This document shows positions 8,707 through 18,766 of a DNA stretch of 64,000 bases, piece after piece. Where the stretch lies: NCBI GenBank assembly GCA_013153845.1, contig JAADDS010000012.1, positions 21,840-85,839 on the forward strand, given 5' to 3'. Made by a program: the position numbers and the translations under genes. Positions within the stretch are counted from its first letter, which is position 1, and every line of letters begins with the position of its first letter. Under the pieces are notes generated by a model that did not search any database, was not told the DNA's origin, and worked only from the letters and a program-made list of their open reading frames with translations. The stretch comes from Methanococci archaeon. Its GTDB lineage: Archaea > AGJL01 > Methanococci > Methanococcales > Methanocaldococcaceae.

Positions 8707-9762
8707 TTATGGTTTTTTATAAACGTGAATATGCCGTATCAATTTTTTATGAATATAAACTTTATATATGCCTTTTAATTCCATATCTAAATCCACTTTT
8801 TTAGGATAGGCAAAAACGAAATAACCGCCTTTTTTAATAAAATTAGGTAATATTTTTAGAATTTCTTCAATCTCTCCCTTCTTTGCAGTTGAGATTCCAT
8901 ACGGAGGGTCTGTTATTATCGCATCAACGTTCTCTATTCCAACGTTTTTTAAAAGTTTATCAACGTGTTTGGCATCTAATCTTTCAATTTTAATTATTTT
9001 ATCTAACAGGTTGTATTCTTCTAAGTTTATCTTTGTTCCAGATGCCATTCTCCAGTCAATATCACATCCGATTAATTTAGCTCCAATTAACCCTGCTTCA
9101 ATTAAAAATCCTCCTGTTCCACAGAAGGGATCCAAAATGACGTCATTTTCTTTAACTCTTGCCAAATTTACCATTGCCCTTGCTAATTTTGGGAGCATAC
9201 AACCGGGATGAAAATATTTTCTTAGATGTGGCCTATTTTTTTGGAAGTATTCTCTATCTCTTTTTGCCAGTATAGTTGAAACAAAAAATCTATCTTTTAA
9301 AATAACAACTCTAATTAAAACATCTGGATTCTCTAAATTTACCTTTGCGTTGGTTTTTGTTTTTATAATTCCTCCAATTTCTCTTTCAATTTTTAAGGAA
9401 TTAAGTTTTTTTGTAAATTCATCCTTGTGGAGTTTTAAGACCCTAACTGCAAATGATTTTGAACTATTAAGATCTTCAGAAGGTATTTCTACATTTTCCT
9501 CAAAGATTGATATAAACTTATCAATCAATTTATTTTCATCTTCATATTCTTTTTCACTGAATTTGAATTCAAAGACAATTTTATGCCCTTCATCTATATA
9601 GCCCCCCCTACTCACGATTTTTTTAGAGGGAGTGTTTTCAGTTATTGCATATCTTCCAACCTTCTCAATTTTTCCTTTATAGTTATAGATCTCTAAGAGT
9701 GCTTTGAGTTCTTCGATTGGAATTTCTTCGTGTTCTCCACTTAACACATAACCTCTTCTCAT
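8707..9762 (-). CDS. tRNA (guanine10-N2)-dimethyltransferase (Trm-G10 type)
   Basis: This 351-residue enzyme has an N-terminal THUMP domain for tRNA binding and a C-terminal class I methyltransferase domain. Motif I is DPFCGTGGFLIEA, the acidic second strand is IGCDID, and the catalytic DPPYG of N2-guanine methylases follows. The family methylates G10 of tRNA with S-adenosylmethionine, which helps tRNA fold at high temperature. Length is typical of the archaeal enzyme (MJ0710 by memory). GGTAGAGTAGG precedes the ATG. The next gene downstream is the PAPS-reductase-like enzyme, 27 bases away on the same strand, and the MATE gene lies upstream on the same strand. Confidence 0.88.
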   Translation of the reverse strand: MRRGYVLSGEHEEIPIEELKALLEIYNYKGKIEKVGRYAITENTPSKKIVSRGGYIDEGHKIVFEFKFSEKEYEDENKLIDKFISIFEENVEIPSEDLNSSKSFAVRVLKLHKDEFTKKLNSLKIEREIGGIIKTKTNAKVNLENPDVLIRVVILKDRFFVSTILAKRDREYFQKNRPHLRKYFHPGCMLPKLARAMVNLARVKENDVILDPFCGTGGFLIEAGLIGAKLIGCDIDWRMASGTKINLEEYNLLDKIIKIERLDAKHVDKLLKNVGIENVDAIITDPPYGISTAKKGEIEEILKILPNFIKKGGYFVFAYPKKVDLDMELKGIYKVYIHKKLIRHIHVYKKP

Positions 9763-9859
9763 CCTACTCTACCTCCAAATTCCTGCTTATATTTCATTTA
9801 TTCCTTTCTTTTATTATCTCTTTTATTATCTTTTTTCTTTTTTTCTGATGTTTTATTTT

Positions 9860-11227
9860 TTATTTTAACTTAGATAGGTATTTAGAAATTGCCTTTAATG
9901 TTAAAATTCCAATTAAAAATGAAAAAATACCTGCTGTAAAGTCCCCGATAACCAATCCTAAGTATACTCCAAATATACCAAGTGAGTAAATAACTGCAAA
10001 AATGTAAGAGTATGAGGGATGGCAAATTATACATCTTATTAGAGCGATTATTAGAGATCTTTCTCCTTTTCCAATCCCTTGAAATAAAGATGAGGTTGTT
10101 AATATTAGTGGAGTGAAGAGAAGATAAAATGGAACGATTCTTAACGCTTTAACGAGATCTTCATACATACTTATTGAAGTTTTAGAATATGTGAATAAAT
10201 AAGCCAATATAGGAGCAAATGCTATTATACTTGCAACTATAATTACCTCTATCAAAAAACCAATTTTTAGTGCGTAGAAATACGCTGTTTTTAGTTTTTC
10301 ATAGTTTCTTGCCCCATAACTTGCTCCAATTACAGATATTGCCCCACTTGCCAATCCCAGCATTGGAACAAACCCGATCTCTGTAATTCTTAAAGATGCA
10401 GTATATACTGCCAAATTTTCGCTATTTCCTACGATCATTATTATATAATTCATTATAAAAAATGAGATTGCCACAGTGATTTCCATAAGTGCAGTGGGAA
10501 GAGATACTCTAAGTAAGTCAAACACCACTTCAAAGTTAAATTTAAACTTAGAAAAGTCGATTCTAACATAACTCTCTTTTTTTATAAAAAGATAATAGAT
10601 CAATATTAAAGTAGATAAAAATATGGATGTTAGTGTGGCATAACTTGCACCGGCAATGTTGAGATGCAAGATATAGATAAAGAGAGGATCTAATACAATA
10701 TTTGTTAAAGTTCCGATGGCACTTGCTATCATCACGATCTTTGTATTTCCCTCTCCTCTAAGAACTCCACATAACACCTCGTAGGTTGTAAATAACCAAA
10801 CACCTAAAACTAACACCCTTAAATATTCGATAGCTAAGATTTTACATATTCCATAAACACCCATCAAGTCCAATATTCTAAATATATTCGGATAAATGGA
10901 TATTAAGTATAATCCTCCAAAGATCAGGGCTAAGATTATGGCATGGTTTGCCACATTAATCGCTCCTTCTTTATCCTTTGCACCAATTTTACGGGCAATT
11001 CCAGAACTTGCCCCAACACCCAAACCCCAGCTAACTGCATATATGCTTATTATGATGGGAAAACTTGCTCCGATAGCGGCTAATGCATTCGCTCCAAGCC
11101 CTGAGACCCATATGCTATCTACAAAACTATAAATCGATTCCAAAAACATTGCAAAAATAATCGGCTTTGATACTTTAATAATTGCCTTCTTTGGATTTTC
11201 TAAGAGCAGTGTTTCAACGTTTTTCAT
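9860..11227 (-). CDS. MATE-family multidrug/cation efflux transporter
   Basis: The 455-residue membrane protein has about twelve hydrophobic helices in two similar halves. Family features include [21 protein letters not shown] in the first helix and [16 protein letters not shown] between the halves. It should export organic cations in exchange for Na+ or H+. The length is normal and no frameshift is seen. It is monocistronic in appearance: 338 bases separate it from the aminotransferase gene upstream and 97 bases from the methyltransferase gene downstream. I recall the homologue as MJ0709, next to the same methyltransferase. Confidence 0.88.
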   Translation of the reverse strand: MKNVETLLLENPKKAIIKVSKPIIFAMFLESIYSFVDSIWVSGLGANALAAIGASFPIIISIYAVSWGLGVGASSGIARKIGAKDKEGAINVANHAIILALIFGGLYLISIYPNIFRILDLMGVYGICKILAIEYLRVLVLGVWLFTTYEVLCGVLRGEGNTKIVMIASAIGTLTNIVLDPLFIYILHLNIAGASYATLTSIFLSTLILIYYLFIKKESYVRIDFSKFKFNFEVVFDLLRVSLPTALMEITVAISFFIMNYIIMIVGNSENLAVYTASLRITEIGFVPMLGLASGAISVIGASYGARNYEKLKTAYFYALKIGFLIEVIIVASIIAFAPILAYLFTYSKTSISMYEDLVKALRIVPFYLLFTPLILTTSSLFQGIGKGERSLIIALIRCIICHPSYSYIFAVIYSLGIFGVYLGLVIGDFTAGIFSFLIGILTLKAISKYLSKLK

Positions 11228-11565
11228 TCAATACCACCACAAAAATAAAAAATAAAGAAGATATTGTAATAATGCAGCTACCACAATACAAAAAATTAGA
11301 TTTTAAAAGAGATCCATGAAAGAAGAGTTCTATGAAAGTTTAGAAATTATATAAATTTTATAAAATCATAACTTCTGAAAAGTTCTGTATTTCATAATTG
11401 CATTTTTTTTAGCCAAAATTTTCTATTTATCTTTTTATAATCCCCTACCTTTCCAACTACCCTCATCTTGCTTCTTTTTCATATTATCTTAGAGATAAAA
11501 CATTTTAGGCATAAAATTACAAAAAGAGGTTAAAAAGAGAATGGGGGTTTTATTTTAATAAGAGA
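11228..11565. other. Intergenic spacer, no gene seen
   Basis: The gap between the aminotransferase 3' end and the MATE start is AT-rich and holds no convincing ORF or RNA fold. The part nearest 11228-11360 should contain the MATE promoter on the minus strand. Confidence 0.5.
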
Positions 11566-12723
11566 TTATTCTTCTAACAAAACATCTTTTGCTACTTCAA
11601 CTCCACTCTCTTTAACTTCAAAGCCAAGTTCTTTTAATGCCAATTCTACACAGGCAAGTGTTGCTAAAACCTCTTTCTCTCCACAGATACCCATATGTCC
11701 AATTCTAAATATCTTTCCAGCTAAGTGTTTCTGTCCACCTGCAACAACTATATTATATTTGTTGCTTAATATGCCTCTAAATTTGCTGTCTTCGATTCCT
11801 TCCGGATATTTTGCTGATGTTACTGTTACTGACCTTGCTCTCTCCTTAGCAAACAACTCTATGCCCATCGCTTCTAACGCCGCTCTTGTTGCTTTTGCTA
11901 ATCTTTCATGCCTTTTGACTCTATTTTCAATTCCCTCTTCTAAAACCAAGTCCAATGCAACATTCATTGCATAGGTTAGATTAACTGATGGTGTGTATGG
12001 AGTTTGCCTCTTCTCTTCATAGTATTTTTTGTATGCTAACAGATCCAGATAGAAACCAACTTTGTCGTCATTCTTTTTAATAACTTCCCATGCCTTTTCA
12101 CTAACTGTTATAGCCGATAATCCTGGTGGAGCTGCTAAACATTTCTGAGAGCCGGTAACACAAATATCGATATTGAATTTATCAACATTTACATAATCCC
12201 CTCCAAGTGATGAGACAGTATCGACTATGTATAGAGCGTTATAATCTTTAACAACTTCTCCAATCTCTTTTATTGGATTCCTTGCTCCTGTTGATGTTTC
12301 ATTATGAACAACTGTAACTGCTTTAATATCATCATGTTTGTCTAATATTTCCTTAACTGCCTCTGGATCTGCCATATCTCCCCATTCAATATTTAATTTA
12401 ACTGCTTCTCCTTTGTATGCATTAACAATATTTGCAAATCTCTCTCCAAAGTTTCCTGTAATAATGTTTAGGACTTTATCTCCTCTTTTTATGATATTTG
12501 AGATTGCCATATCCATTGCTGCCGTTCCTGATCCTGTGATCAAGAATGTGTCATTCTCTGTCATAAAGACCTTTTTTAGCTTTTCAACTGTATCTTCCAA
12601 CAAACTGCTGTAATCTTTTGTTCTATGACCGATAACTGGCATTGCCATTGCATTCAAAACCTCTGGTGGAACCATTGTTGGCCCAGGAATCATTAACAAT
12701 CTTTTAACCGCATCTAACTTCAT
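11566..12723 (-). CDS. Class V aminotransferase (serine/alanine:glyoxylate type)
   Basis: This 385-residue PLP enzyme starts with MIPGPTMVPPEVLNAM, the substrate and PLP loop typical of serine-pyruvate/alanine-glyoxylate aminotransferases. It carries the PLP lysine in TGSQKCLAAPPG, about residue 192. FRIGHMGICGE near the C-terminus supplies the carboxylate-binding arginine. It likely interconverts serine or alanine with the matching oxo acid; in methanogens serine/phosphoserine metabolism is a plausible setting. Length and motifs are intact. It is on the same strand as, and downstream of, transaldolase, with about 190 bases between them that carry the E1 element and a copied gene end. Confidence 0.9.
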   Translation of the reverse strand: MKLDAVKRLLMIPGPTMVPPEVLNAMAMPVIGHRTKDYSSLLEDTVEKLKKVFMTENDTFLITGSGTAAMDMAISNIIKRGDKVLNIITGNFGERFANIVNAYKGEAVKLNIEWGDMADPEAVKEILDKHDDIKAVTVVHNETSTGARNPIKEIGEVVKDYNALYIVDTVSSLGGDYVNVDKFNIDICVTGSQKCLAAPPGLSAITVSEKAWEVIKKNDDKVGFYLDLLAYKKYYEEKRQTPYTPSVNLTYAMNVALDLVLEEGIENRVKRHERLAKATRAALEAMGIELFAKERARSVTVTSAKYPEGIEDSKFRGILSNKYNIVVAGGQKHLAGKIFRIGHMGICGEKEVLATLACVELALKELGFEVKESGVEVAKDVLLEE

Positions 12724-12804
12724 AATTTCCCTCCATTTTTGATAAGATTTAGGTTATTGATTATTAAAATGATTATTAAAGTTATTTATTTTCTACTTAT
12801 TTAC

Positions 12805-12844
12805 TTCCTACTTTTTAAATACTCTTCCCAGTTCTTCAAAAACC
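12805..12844 (-). repeat. Displaced copy of the transaldolase 3' end
   Basis: These 40 bases match the transaldolase gene end at 12914-12953 at 37 positions. Read on the minus strand they still encode the gene's last residues ([13 protein letters not shown]) followed by an in-frame stop. The live gene has Asp for the Asn. The two copies are separated by a hairpin element. The arrangement looks like a target-gene end that was displaced when an element inserted and restored the gene. Confidence 0.8.
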
Positions 12845-12906
12845 ATAGGAGGAAACCTCCTATTGGGATACCGCGGATGCACTACCTCGCTGACGCTCGG
12901 CAGTGC
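12845..12906 (-). mobile_element. Hairpin mini-element E1, TnpB right-end-like
   Basis: On the minus strand the element has hairpin alpha (12906-12879: GCACTGCC paired with GGTAGTGC around a GAGCGTCAGC-type loop). A linker close to that of the hypD element follows. Hairpin gamma (12863-12845: ATAGGAGG, loop TTT, CCTCCTAT) ends it. The alpha loop matches the tnpB 3' end at 25.6 kb. No transposase is present, so this is a solo end or non-autonomous element. It lies between two copies of the transaldolase 3' end. Confidence 0.6.
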
Positions 12907-12909
12907 CTC

Positions 12910-13563
12910 TTATTTCCTACTTTTTAAATACTCTTCCCAGTCCTTTAAGAACCTCTCTAAGCCGATGTCTGTTAATGGATGATTGAAGAGTTTATCCATA
13001 ACTGCTGGTGGTAGTGTAGCAATATCTGCTCCTATTTTAGCTGCTTCTAAAACGTGCCATGGGTGTCTTACTGAGGCAACGATAACCTCTGTTTTAATAT
13101 TATAATTTTTATATATCTTTACCACATCTTCAACCAATTTCATTCCAACATGCCCAATGTCATCCAATCTTCCTACAAAAGGAGAGACATAGGTAGCTCC
13201 TGCCTTAGCAGCTAATAGGGCTTGTAATGGGGAGAAAACTAACGTTACGTTTGTTTTTATTCCTTCTGATGATAGTATTTTAACTGCTTTCATTCCGTCT
13301 TTTGTCATTGGTATCTTTATAACTATGTTGTCCGCTATTTTAGATAAGTCCCTTGCTTCTTTAACCATTCCTTCCGCATCTGTTGATATAACCTCAGCAC
13401 TCACTGGGCCTTCAACAATCTGGCAGATCTCTTTCACAACTTCATAGAAATCCCTTCCTTCTTTTGCTACTAATGTAGGATTTGTTGTAACTCCATCTAC
13501 TAATCCAAGTTCAGCGTATTTTTTAATATCTTCAACATTTGCAGTATCTAAGAAGAATTTCAT
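12910..13563 (-). CDS. tal: Transaldolase (FSA/MipB type)
   Basis: The 217-residue TIM-barrel enzyme has the short-family signature [20 protein letters not shown] and [13 protein letters not shown]. It has [29 protein letters not shown] in the second half, and the Schiff-base lysine lies in the VIKIPMT strand. The family transfers dihydroxyacetone units between sugar phosphates; in methanogens it may link C6 and C5 pools together with the RuMP isomerase seen near 58.6 kb. Length is normal for the short class. The last 40 bases of the gene (12914-12953) recur beyond a hairpin element, so the present 3' end may have been replaced. An AGGGATAAG-type site precedes the ATG. Confidence 0.9.
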   Translation of the reverse strand: MKFFLDTANVEDIKKYAELGLVDGVTTNPTLVAKEGRDFYEVVKEICQIVEGPVSAEVISTDAEGMVKEARDLSKIADNIVIKIPMTKDGMKAVKILSSEGIKTNVTLVFSPLQALLAAKAGATYVSPFVGRLDDIGHVGMKLVEDVVKIYKNYNIKTEVIVASVRHPWHVLEAAKIGADIATLPPAVMDKLFNHPLTDIGLERFLKDWEEYLKSRK

Positions 13564-13782
13564 CTTATCCCTCCAAGTAGTTTTTCATGTTTTTGATGAT
13601 GTTATATTATTTAATGGGGTTAAAAAGTTATCTCTCACTATAAATTCATATATTTAATTTCATGTTAAATGAGTGGTAAATTTTATTAGTTTTAAAGATC
13701 AACATCAAGAACACATTAATTATCATCTCATTTATATTATTAAAATAACTCCAACTTTAAATTTGCAGTTATGGTGATGAAT

Positions 13783-15900
13783 GTGATAACTTTTAATGAG
13801 CAAGATTTTAGATGTAAATATGAATTTAAAATAAAGAACTTTATTAAGGAAGAACTCTCCAACAACTTGATAAAAAACGAAATTTTCGAATTTGATATTG
13901 GAAAGTTTTTAATGCAATTTCCAGATGCGTGTGAAGTTAATGATATAATAGTGGAGAGACCGAAGGATGTAGAGGAAGTTATATTGGATATATTTAAAAA
14001 AGCATATATCGAATTGTTTGGAGAAGATAAAGAATTAGAAAAAATACAAATTGCATTTAAAAATCCAAAAGGTTGCGATAAATTAATTGATGAAATTTCA
14101 GCAGAGGATATAAATAGATTGGTAAAATTTGAAGGAGTTATAGTTAAAGCGGGAAAGGTTTGTGCTTTATTAAAGAGAGCATGTTTTGTGTGTCCAAGAT
14201 GTGGGAATATTAGATACAAAACAATACACAACTATTTTGAAATTCCGAAGGTAGTGTGTAATAATGGAGATTGTAGGGAAGAGATGGTTATTGACTTAGA
14301 GGAGTCATCATACATAAATATACAAGAGTTAGAGATACAACAACCAATCGACTTAATGAAGAATCCAGACGATCCTCCAAGAAATATAAAAGTTTTTTTA
14401 GAAAATAGTTCTGGAATATACTCTGGAAGAGTTGATGTAGTTGGAACAGTTTTAAAAAAGAGAACAAAACCAAAATTACCTGTTTTTGAAATTTTTGTTA
14501 AGAGCAACTATGTTAAAATTTCTGAAAGTTATCAAAAAATAGAAGTTAGGGATATATTAGGCAATGAGGAGATCATTGAAACTTTAAACGAACTTGGAAA
14601 GAAAAAAAATGTAATAGATTTGCTTTCTGATTATCTAATCTCACAAATAAAGGGATATGAATTAGTAAAAAAGGCCATATTTTTGCAACAAATAAAAGGG
14701 GCTTATAAATTTCTTCCAGATGGAACCCCTTTAAGAAGAGATAGCCATATCTTGTTAATAACAGATCCGGGAATTGGTAAATCAACCATGCTTAGAAGAA
14801 TAGCGAGATTATTCCCTCAAAATGCCTATGCATCAGTAACTACTGCAACAGGAGGAGGATTAACTGCTAACGTTATTAGGGAAGCTACCGAAATCGGAGA
14901 TGGATGGGTAGTTAAGCCGGGTGTCTTTGTTAGAGCTAATGAAGGAACTGCATGTATTGATGAGTTAACGGTAGATAAAAATGTTATGAAATACATATTA
15001 GAGGCGATGGAGAGCCAAACCATACACGTAAATAAAGGAGGAATAAATGTAAAGTTGCCAGCGAGATGTGCTGTATTGGCAGCTTGCAACCCTAAAAGAG
15101 GAAGATTCGATAGAAATTTAACTGTTATTGAGCAAATAGATATTCCTGCTCCACTTTTAAGTAGATTTGATTTAATATTTCCACTTATGGATAGACCAAA
15201 TAGAAAGAGCGATGAAGAGATAGCAGAGCATATACTAAACACCCACATCGAAACAGCAACAAAAGATTATAATATGTTAGGATCTATAAATATAGACGGA
15301 ATAGAGGTAGATGAAACCCTTTTAAAATATTATATAATTTATGCAAGAAGTTGTGCCTATATTGAAGAAAATCAGGATATTTACTTAGGAGAGTTTGATG
15401 AGAAGAGGTTAATAATGCCACATCTGACTGAAAAGGCAAAGAACATTATAAAAAAATATTACTTAGAAATGAGAAAATTAGGAGAAGGAGATAATCCAAT
15501 CCCTATAACTGCAAGACAGTTAGAAGCAGTTATAAGAATCGCTGAAATGCACGCAAAAGCCCGACTTTCTGATAAAGTTGAGGAAATCGATGCTGAAACA
15601 GCAATTGGTATAATCGATGAGTGTTTGAAACAAATTGCCTACGATCCAGAGACGGGAACATTGGACTTAGATAAAATAGCTGGAACTCCAAAATCAAGAA
15701 GAGATAAAATGGACGCTGTTTTAAATATAATAAAAGAAATAACTGCTTTAAGGGAGGATAATTTAGCTCCAGAAGAGGAGATAAAAGAAAGGGCAGAATC
15801 ATATGGCCTATCAGAAAAAGATGTTAATGATGCACTGAACTATTTAAAAAAAGCAGGGGATATATTCAACCCAAGGCATGGATTTTGGGGGTTGTTATAA
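13783..15900 (+). CDS. mcm: MCM replicative DNA helicase
   Basis: This protein of about 705 residues is a minichromosome maintenance helicase that unwinds DNA at replication forks. The N-terminal domain has a zinc motif (CFVCPRCGN ... VVCNNGDC, residues about 131-168). The AAA+ core has Walker A DPGIGKST at about 328-335, Walker B ACIDEL, sensor AACNP and arginine finger SRFD. A C-terminal winged helix ends the chain. I choose the GTG at 13783, because GGTGAT (13773-13778) lies four bases before it; an in-frame ATG at 13771 overlaps that site. It heads a plus-strand run with rnp4, cobA, pyrB and tatD. Confidence 0.93.
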   Translation: MITFNEQDFRCKYEFKIKNFIKEELSNNLIKNEIFEFDIGKFLMQFPDACEVNDIIVERPKDVEEVILDIFKKAYIELFGEDKELEKIQIAFKNPKGCDKLIDEISAEDINRLVKFEGVIVKAGKVCALLKRACFVCPRCGNIRYKTIHNYFEIPKVVCNNGDCREEMVIDLEESSYINIQELEIQQPIDLMKNPDDPPRNIKVFLENSSGIYSGRVDVVGTVLKKRTKPKLPVFEIFVKSNYVKISESYQKIEVRDILGNEEIIETLNELGKKKNVIDLLSDYLISQIKGYELVKKAIFLQQIKGAYKFLPDGTPLRRDSHILLITDPGIGKSTMLRRIARLFPQNAYASVTTATGGGLTANVIREATEIGDGWVVKPGVFVRANEGTACIDELTVDKNVMKYILEAMESQTIHVNKGGINVKLPARCAVLAACNPKRGRFDRNLTVIEQIDIPAPLLSRFDLIFPLMDRPNRKSDEEIAEHILNTHIETATKDYNMLGSINIDGIEVDETLLKYYIIYARSCAYIEENQDIYLGEFDEKRLIMPHLTEKAKNIIKKYYLEMRKLGEGDNPIPITARQLEAVIRIAEMHAKARLSDKVEEIDAETAIGIIDECLKQIAYDPETGTLDLDKIAGTPKSRRDKMDAVLNIIKEITALREDNLAPEEEIKERAESYGLSEKDVNDALNYLKKAGDIFNPRHGFWGLL

Positions 15901-15917
15901 ATGTTTAAGGGATAACT

Positions 15918-16292
15918 ATGAAAAAAAAGATTTTAGAGAAAAAATTAAAAAAGATCGCTTACGAAAGGATAGATATATTAATGAATTTGGCCGAAGAAGA
16001 AGCAAAAAAAGGAAACTGGGAGAGGGCAAAAAGATATGTGTTTTTAGCAAGGAAAATTGCTATGAAAATGAGAATAAAATTTCCCAAGAAATGGAAGAGG
16101 AGGATATGTAAAAAATGCGGAACCCTTTTAATATATGGGAAGAACGCAAGAGTTAGAGTTAGAAGCAAAACATACCCTCATGTTGTTATAACATGCTTAA
16201 ACTGTGGAGCAATTTATAGAATTCCAATGATCAGGGAGAAAAAAGAAATAAATAAAAATAAGGTGGAAAAATGTGTGGAAAAGTTATCTTAG
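15918..16292 (+). CDS. rnp4: RNase P protein component 4 (Rpr2/Rpp21)
   Basis: The 124-residue protein is an archaeal RNase P subunit related to yeast Rpr2 and human Rpp21. It starts with two Lys/Arg-rich helices (about 1-65) that in the family contact the Rpp29 subunit. A zinc ribbon follows, with CKKCGT near residue 64 and CLNCGA near 93. It helps the RNase P RNA trim tRNA 5' leaders. It follows mcm after 17 bases and overlaps the start of cobA by 22 bases, so translation of the two is probably coupled. Confidence 0.88.
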   Translation: MKKKILEKKLKKIAYERIDILMNLAEEEAKKGNWERAKRYVFLARKIAMKMRIKFPKKWKRRICKKCGTLLIYGKNARVRVRSKTYPHVVITCLNCGAIYRIPMIREKKEINKNKVEKCVEKLS

Positions 16293-16993
16293 TAGGAGCA
16301 GGTCCAGGAGATCCTGAATTAATAACAGTAAAAGGATTAAACGCCATTAAAAAGGCGGATGTTATAGTTTATGATAATTTAATATCGAAAGATCTCTTAG
16401 ATTATGCAAAAGATAATGTGGAGTTAATATACGTTGGAAAGAGGAAAGGAATGCACTCTTTTAAGCAGGAAGAGATAAATAAAATATTAGTTGAGAAGGC
16501 AAAAGAGAGAAAATTAGTTGTTAGGTTAAAAGGAGGAGATCCCTTTGTTTTTGGAAGAGGAGGAGAGGAGATCTTAGAATTAAAAAAACATAATATACCC
16601 TACGAGATAATTCCGGGTATAACTTCTGCAATAGCAGTTCCGGAAGTTGCAGAGATTCCAATAACTCATAGGAAAGTTGCTACCTCGTTTACTGTTGTTA
16701 CTGGACACGAGGCAGAAGATAAAGAAAAAAAACAAGTTAATTTAAGTGAACTAAATGCAGACACCATAGTTATTTTAATGGGAATCACAAACTTGGAAAA
16801 ATTAGTCAATGATCTATTAAAAAATCCAAAAAGAAATGAAAATACACCAGTGGCTATAATACTTGAAGGCACAACCGAAAACCAGAAAGTTATAAAAGGA
16901 ACTCTTGGAAATATTGTGGATAAAGCTAAGAAGGAAGGAATTAAACCACCGGGAGTTATTGTAGTGGGAGATGTTGTGAATGTGTTAAATTAA
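16271..16993 (+). CDS. cobA: Uroporphyrinogen-III C-methyltransferase
   Basis: This 240-residue enzyme methylates uroporphyrinogen III at C2 and C7 with S-adenosylmethionine, making precorrin-2 for cobamide, siroheme and F430. The N-terminal VILVGAGPGDPELITVKG loop, VRLKGGDPFVFGRGGEE in the middle, and IPGITSAIAVPEVAEIPITHR are all diagnostic and intact. The ATG lies inside the end of rnp4. Together with hemA (2-3 kb) and hemD (48.5 kb), it gives this window three steps of the tetrapyrrole route at separate places. Confidence 0.95.
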   Translation: MCGKVILVGAGPGDPELITVKGLNAIKKADVIVYDNLISKDLLDYAKDNVELIYVGKRKGMHSFKQEEINKILVEKAKERKLVVRLKGGDPFVFGRGGEEILELKKHNIPYEIIPGITSAIAVPEVAEIPITHRKVATSFTVVTGHEAEDKEKKQVNLSELNADTIVILMGITNLEKLVNDLLKNPKRNENTPVAIILEGTTENQKVIKGTLGNIVDKAKKEGIKPPGVIVVGDVVNVLN

Positions 16994-17032
16994 AAATTAA
17001 AAATTAAAAAAGCGAATATTAAAGGGATCTGT

Positions 17033-17962
17033 ATGAGGCATTTAATATCCATGAGGGATATGGGAAAAGAAGAGATTTTGGAGATTCTTGAAGAGGCAAG
17101 AAAGATGGAAGATCTTTTAAATACAAAAAAACCTTTAAAACTATTAGAAGGAAAAATACTGGCAACTATTTTTTACGAACCATCTACAAGAACCCGGTTA
17201 AGTTTTGAAACTGCAATGAAGAGGTTGGGTGGAGAAGTAATCACAATGACTGATCTGAAGAGCTCTTCCGTAGTAAAAGGAGAGAGTTTAATAGATACAA
17301 TTAGGGTAATTAGTGGATATGCAGACATTATCGTTTTGAGACATCCAAATGAAGGAGCTTCAAGATTAGCAAGCGAATATTCCCAAGTTCCAATCATAAA
17401 CGCAGGAGATGGGAGCAACCAACACCCTACTCAAACACTTTTAGACCTTTACACAATATTAAGAGAGATCGGGAAAATAGATGGCATAAAAATTGCCTTT
17501 GTTGGGGACTTAAAGTATGGAAGGACAGTTCATTCTTTGGTCTATGCTCTCTCGCTCTTTGATAATGTGGAGATGTATTTCGTTTCTCCAAAGGAATTAA
17601 AAATGCCAAAAGATATAATTGATGATTTAAAGTCAAAAAATATAACCTTCTATGAGATAGAAGATTTAAAAGATATTGGAGATGATGTAGATGTATTATA
17701 CATCACAAGAATACAAAAGGAGAGATTTCCAGACCCTAACGAGTATGAGAAAGTTAAAGGATGCTATAAAATAAAAAAGGACTATGTAATTGGAAAAAAA
17801 TTTATAATAATGCATCCACTACCGAGAGTTGATGAAATTGACTATGATGTTGATAACCTACCACAAGCAAAGTATTTTAAACAAAGTTTTTATGGAATTC
17901 CTGTAAGAATGGCAATTTTAAAAAAGTTAATAGACGAAAATCAGCATGATAATGGAGGATAA
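17033..17962 (+). CDS. pyrB: Aspartate carbamoyltransferase catalytic chain
   Basis: The 309-residue enzyme joins carbamoyl phosphate and aspartate in pyrimidine synthesis. The carbamoyl-phosphate site FYEPSTRTRLSFE (about residues 48-60), the HPNEGASR loop, NAGDGSNQHPTQTLLDLYT, and the aspartate loop MHPLPRVDEI are complete. Length is standard. No regulatory pyrI gene is adjacent; in M. jannaschii pyrI is also unlinked as far as I recall. It follows cobA after 39 bases, and its stop is four bases before the tatD-like start. Confidence 0.95.
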   Translation: MRHLISMRDMGKEEILEILEEARKMEDLLNTKKPLKLLEGKILATIFYEPSTRTRLSFETAMKRLGGEVITMTDLKSSSVVKGESLIDTIRVISGYADIIVLRHPNEGASRLASEYSQVPIINAGDGSNQHPTQTLLDLYTILREIGKIDGIKIAFVGDLKYGRTVHSLVYALSLFDNVEMYFVSPKELKMPKDIIDDLKSKNITFYEIEDLKDIGDDVDVLYITRIQKERFPDPNEYEKVKGCYKIKKDYVIGKKFIIMHPLPRVDEIDYDVDNLPQAKYFKQSFYGIPVRMAILKKLIDENQHDNGG

Positions 17963-17966
17963 AATC

Positions 17967-18713
17967 ATGAACTCAAAATATGTGGATGCACACTGCCACG
18001 TGGAAGATAAGGCCTTTAACAAAAACAGAGATGAAATTATAGAGCGATCTAAAAAACAAAATGTGGAGATAATAACAAGCGGGGCAAGTTTAGGAGGATG
18101 TTTAAGAGCATTAGATTTGAAAGACAAGTACAATATTTACATAACACTCGGGTATCATCCTTCAAAAGTTAGGGCTGATGATAAAGTAGTTAATAAAGTA
18201 TACAACATAATAAAAGCTAACAAAAACAAGATACTGGGTGTAGGAGAAATAGGGATGGACATAAAAGATGAAAACTACGAAAGACAGGAAAAAATTTTTA
18301 AAAAATTTTTATCCTTAGCGGAGGAGATAAATAAACCAATAGTGGTTCACGCCAGAGGATTTGAAAAAAAGATCTTTGAGATAACGAAAAATAGAGTTGA
18401 TGTGATGTTTCACTGCTATGGAGGAGATGTTGATCTGGCTAAGGAAATAGGGAAAGAAGGGCATCTCATCTCGATATCAACTCTCGTATGCTTTTCCGAA
18501 CATCATAAAGAGATTGTAAAAAGATTGGACTTAGAGTTTTTAACAACTGAAACAGATAGTCCATATTTATCTCCGATTAAAGGGGCTAAAAACGAACCTG
18601 CAAATGTTAAACTTGTAGTAAAAGAGATCGCTAAAATAAAGGAGGAAGAAGAGGAAGAAGTTAAAAAAACCATCTATAAAAACACATGTAAATTTTTTGG
18701 AACAAGAATTTAA
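17967..18713 (+). CDS. TatD-like metal-dependent hydrolase (MJ0761 type)
   Basis: This 248-residue protein belongs to the TatD/TIM-barrel amidohydrolase group. VDAHCHVED supplies the first metal ligands, GEIGMDI the bridging glutamate, VVHARG and FHCYGG the next histidines, and TETDSPYL the last aspartate. Related proteins act as metal-dependent DNases, but the substrate here is not proven. The start is the ATG at 17967, after GGAGG eight bases upstream; an earlier in-frame ATG at 17946 would overlap pyrB. It is the last gene of the plus-strand run that begins with mcm. Confidence 0.83.
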   Translation: MNSKYVDAHCHVEDKAFNKNRDEIIERSKKQNVEIITSGASLGGCLRALDLKDKYNIYITLGYHPSKVRADDKVVNKVYNIIKANKNKILGVGEIGMDIKDENYERQEKIFKKFLSLAEEINKPIVVHARGFEKKIFEITKNRVDVMFHCYGGDVDLAKEIGKEGHLISISTLVCFSEHHKEIVKRLDLEFLTTETDSPYLSPIKGAKNEPANVKLVVKEIAKIKEEEEEEVKKTIYKNTCKFFGTRI

Positions 18714-18766
18714 AAGGGAGATAAATAATAGATAAATAAAAAAAGATAGGAAAATTTTGGAGAGGA

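Noticed and set aside
15878..16111. Plus-strand ORF overlapping rnp4
   Set aside because: The rnp4 frame has the zinc ribbon and a matching start; the other is a basic shadow.
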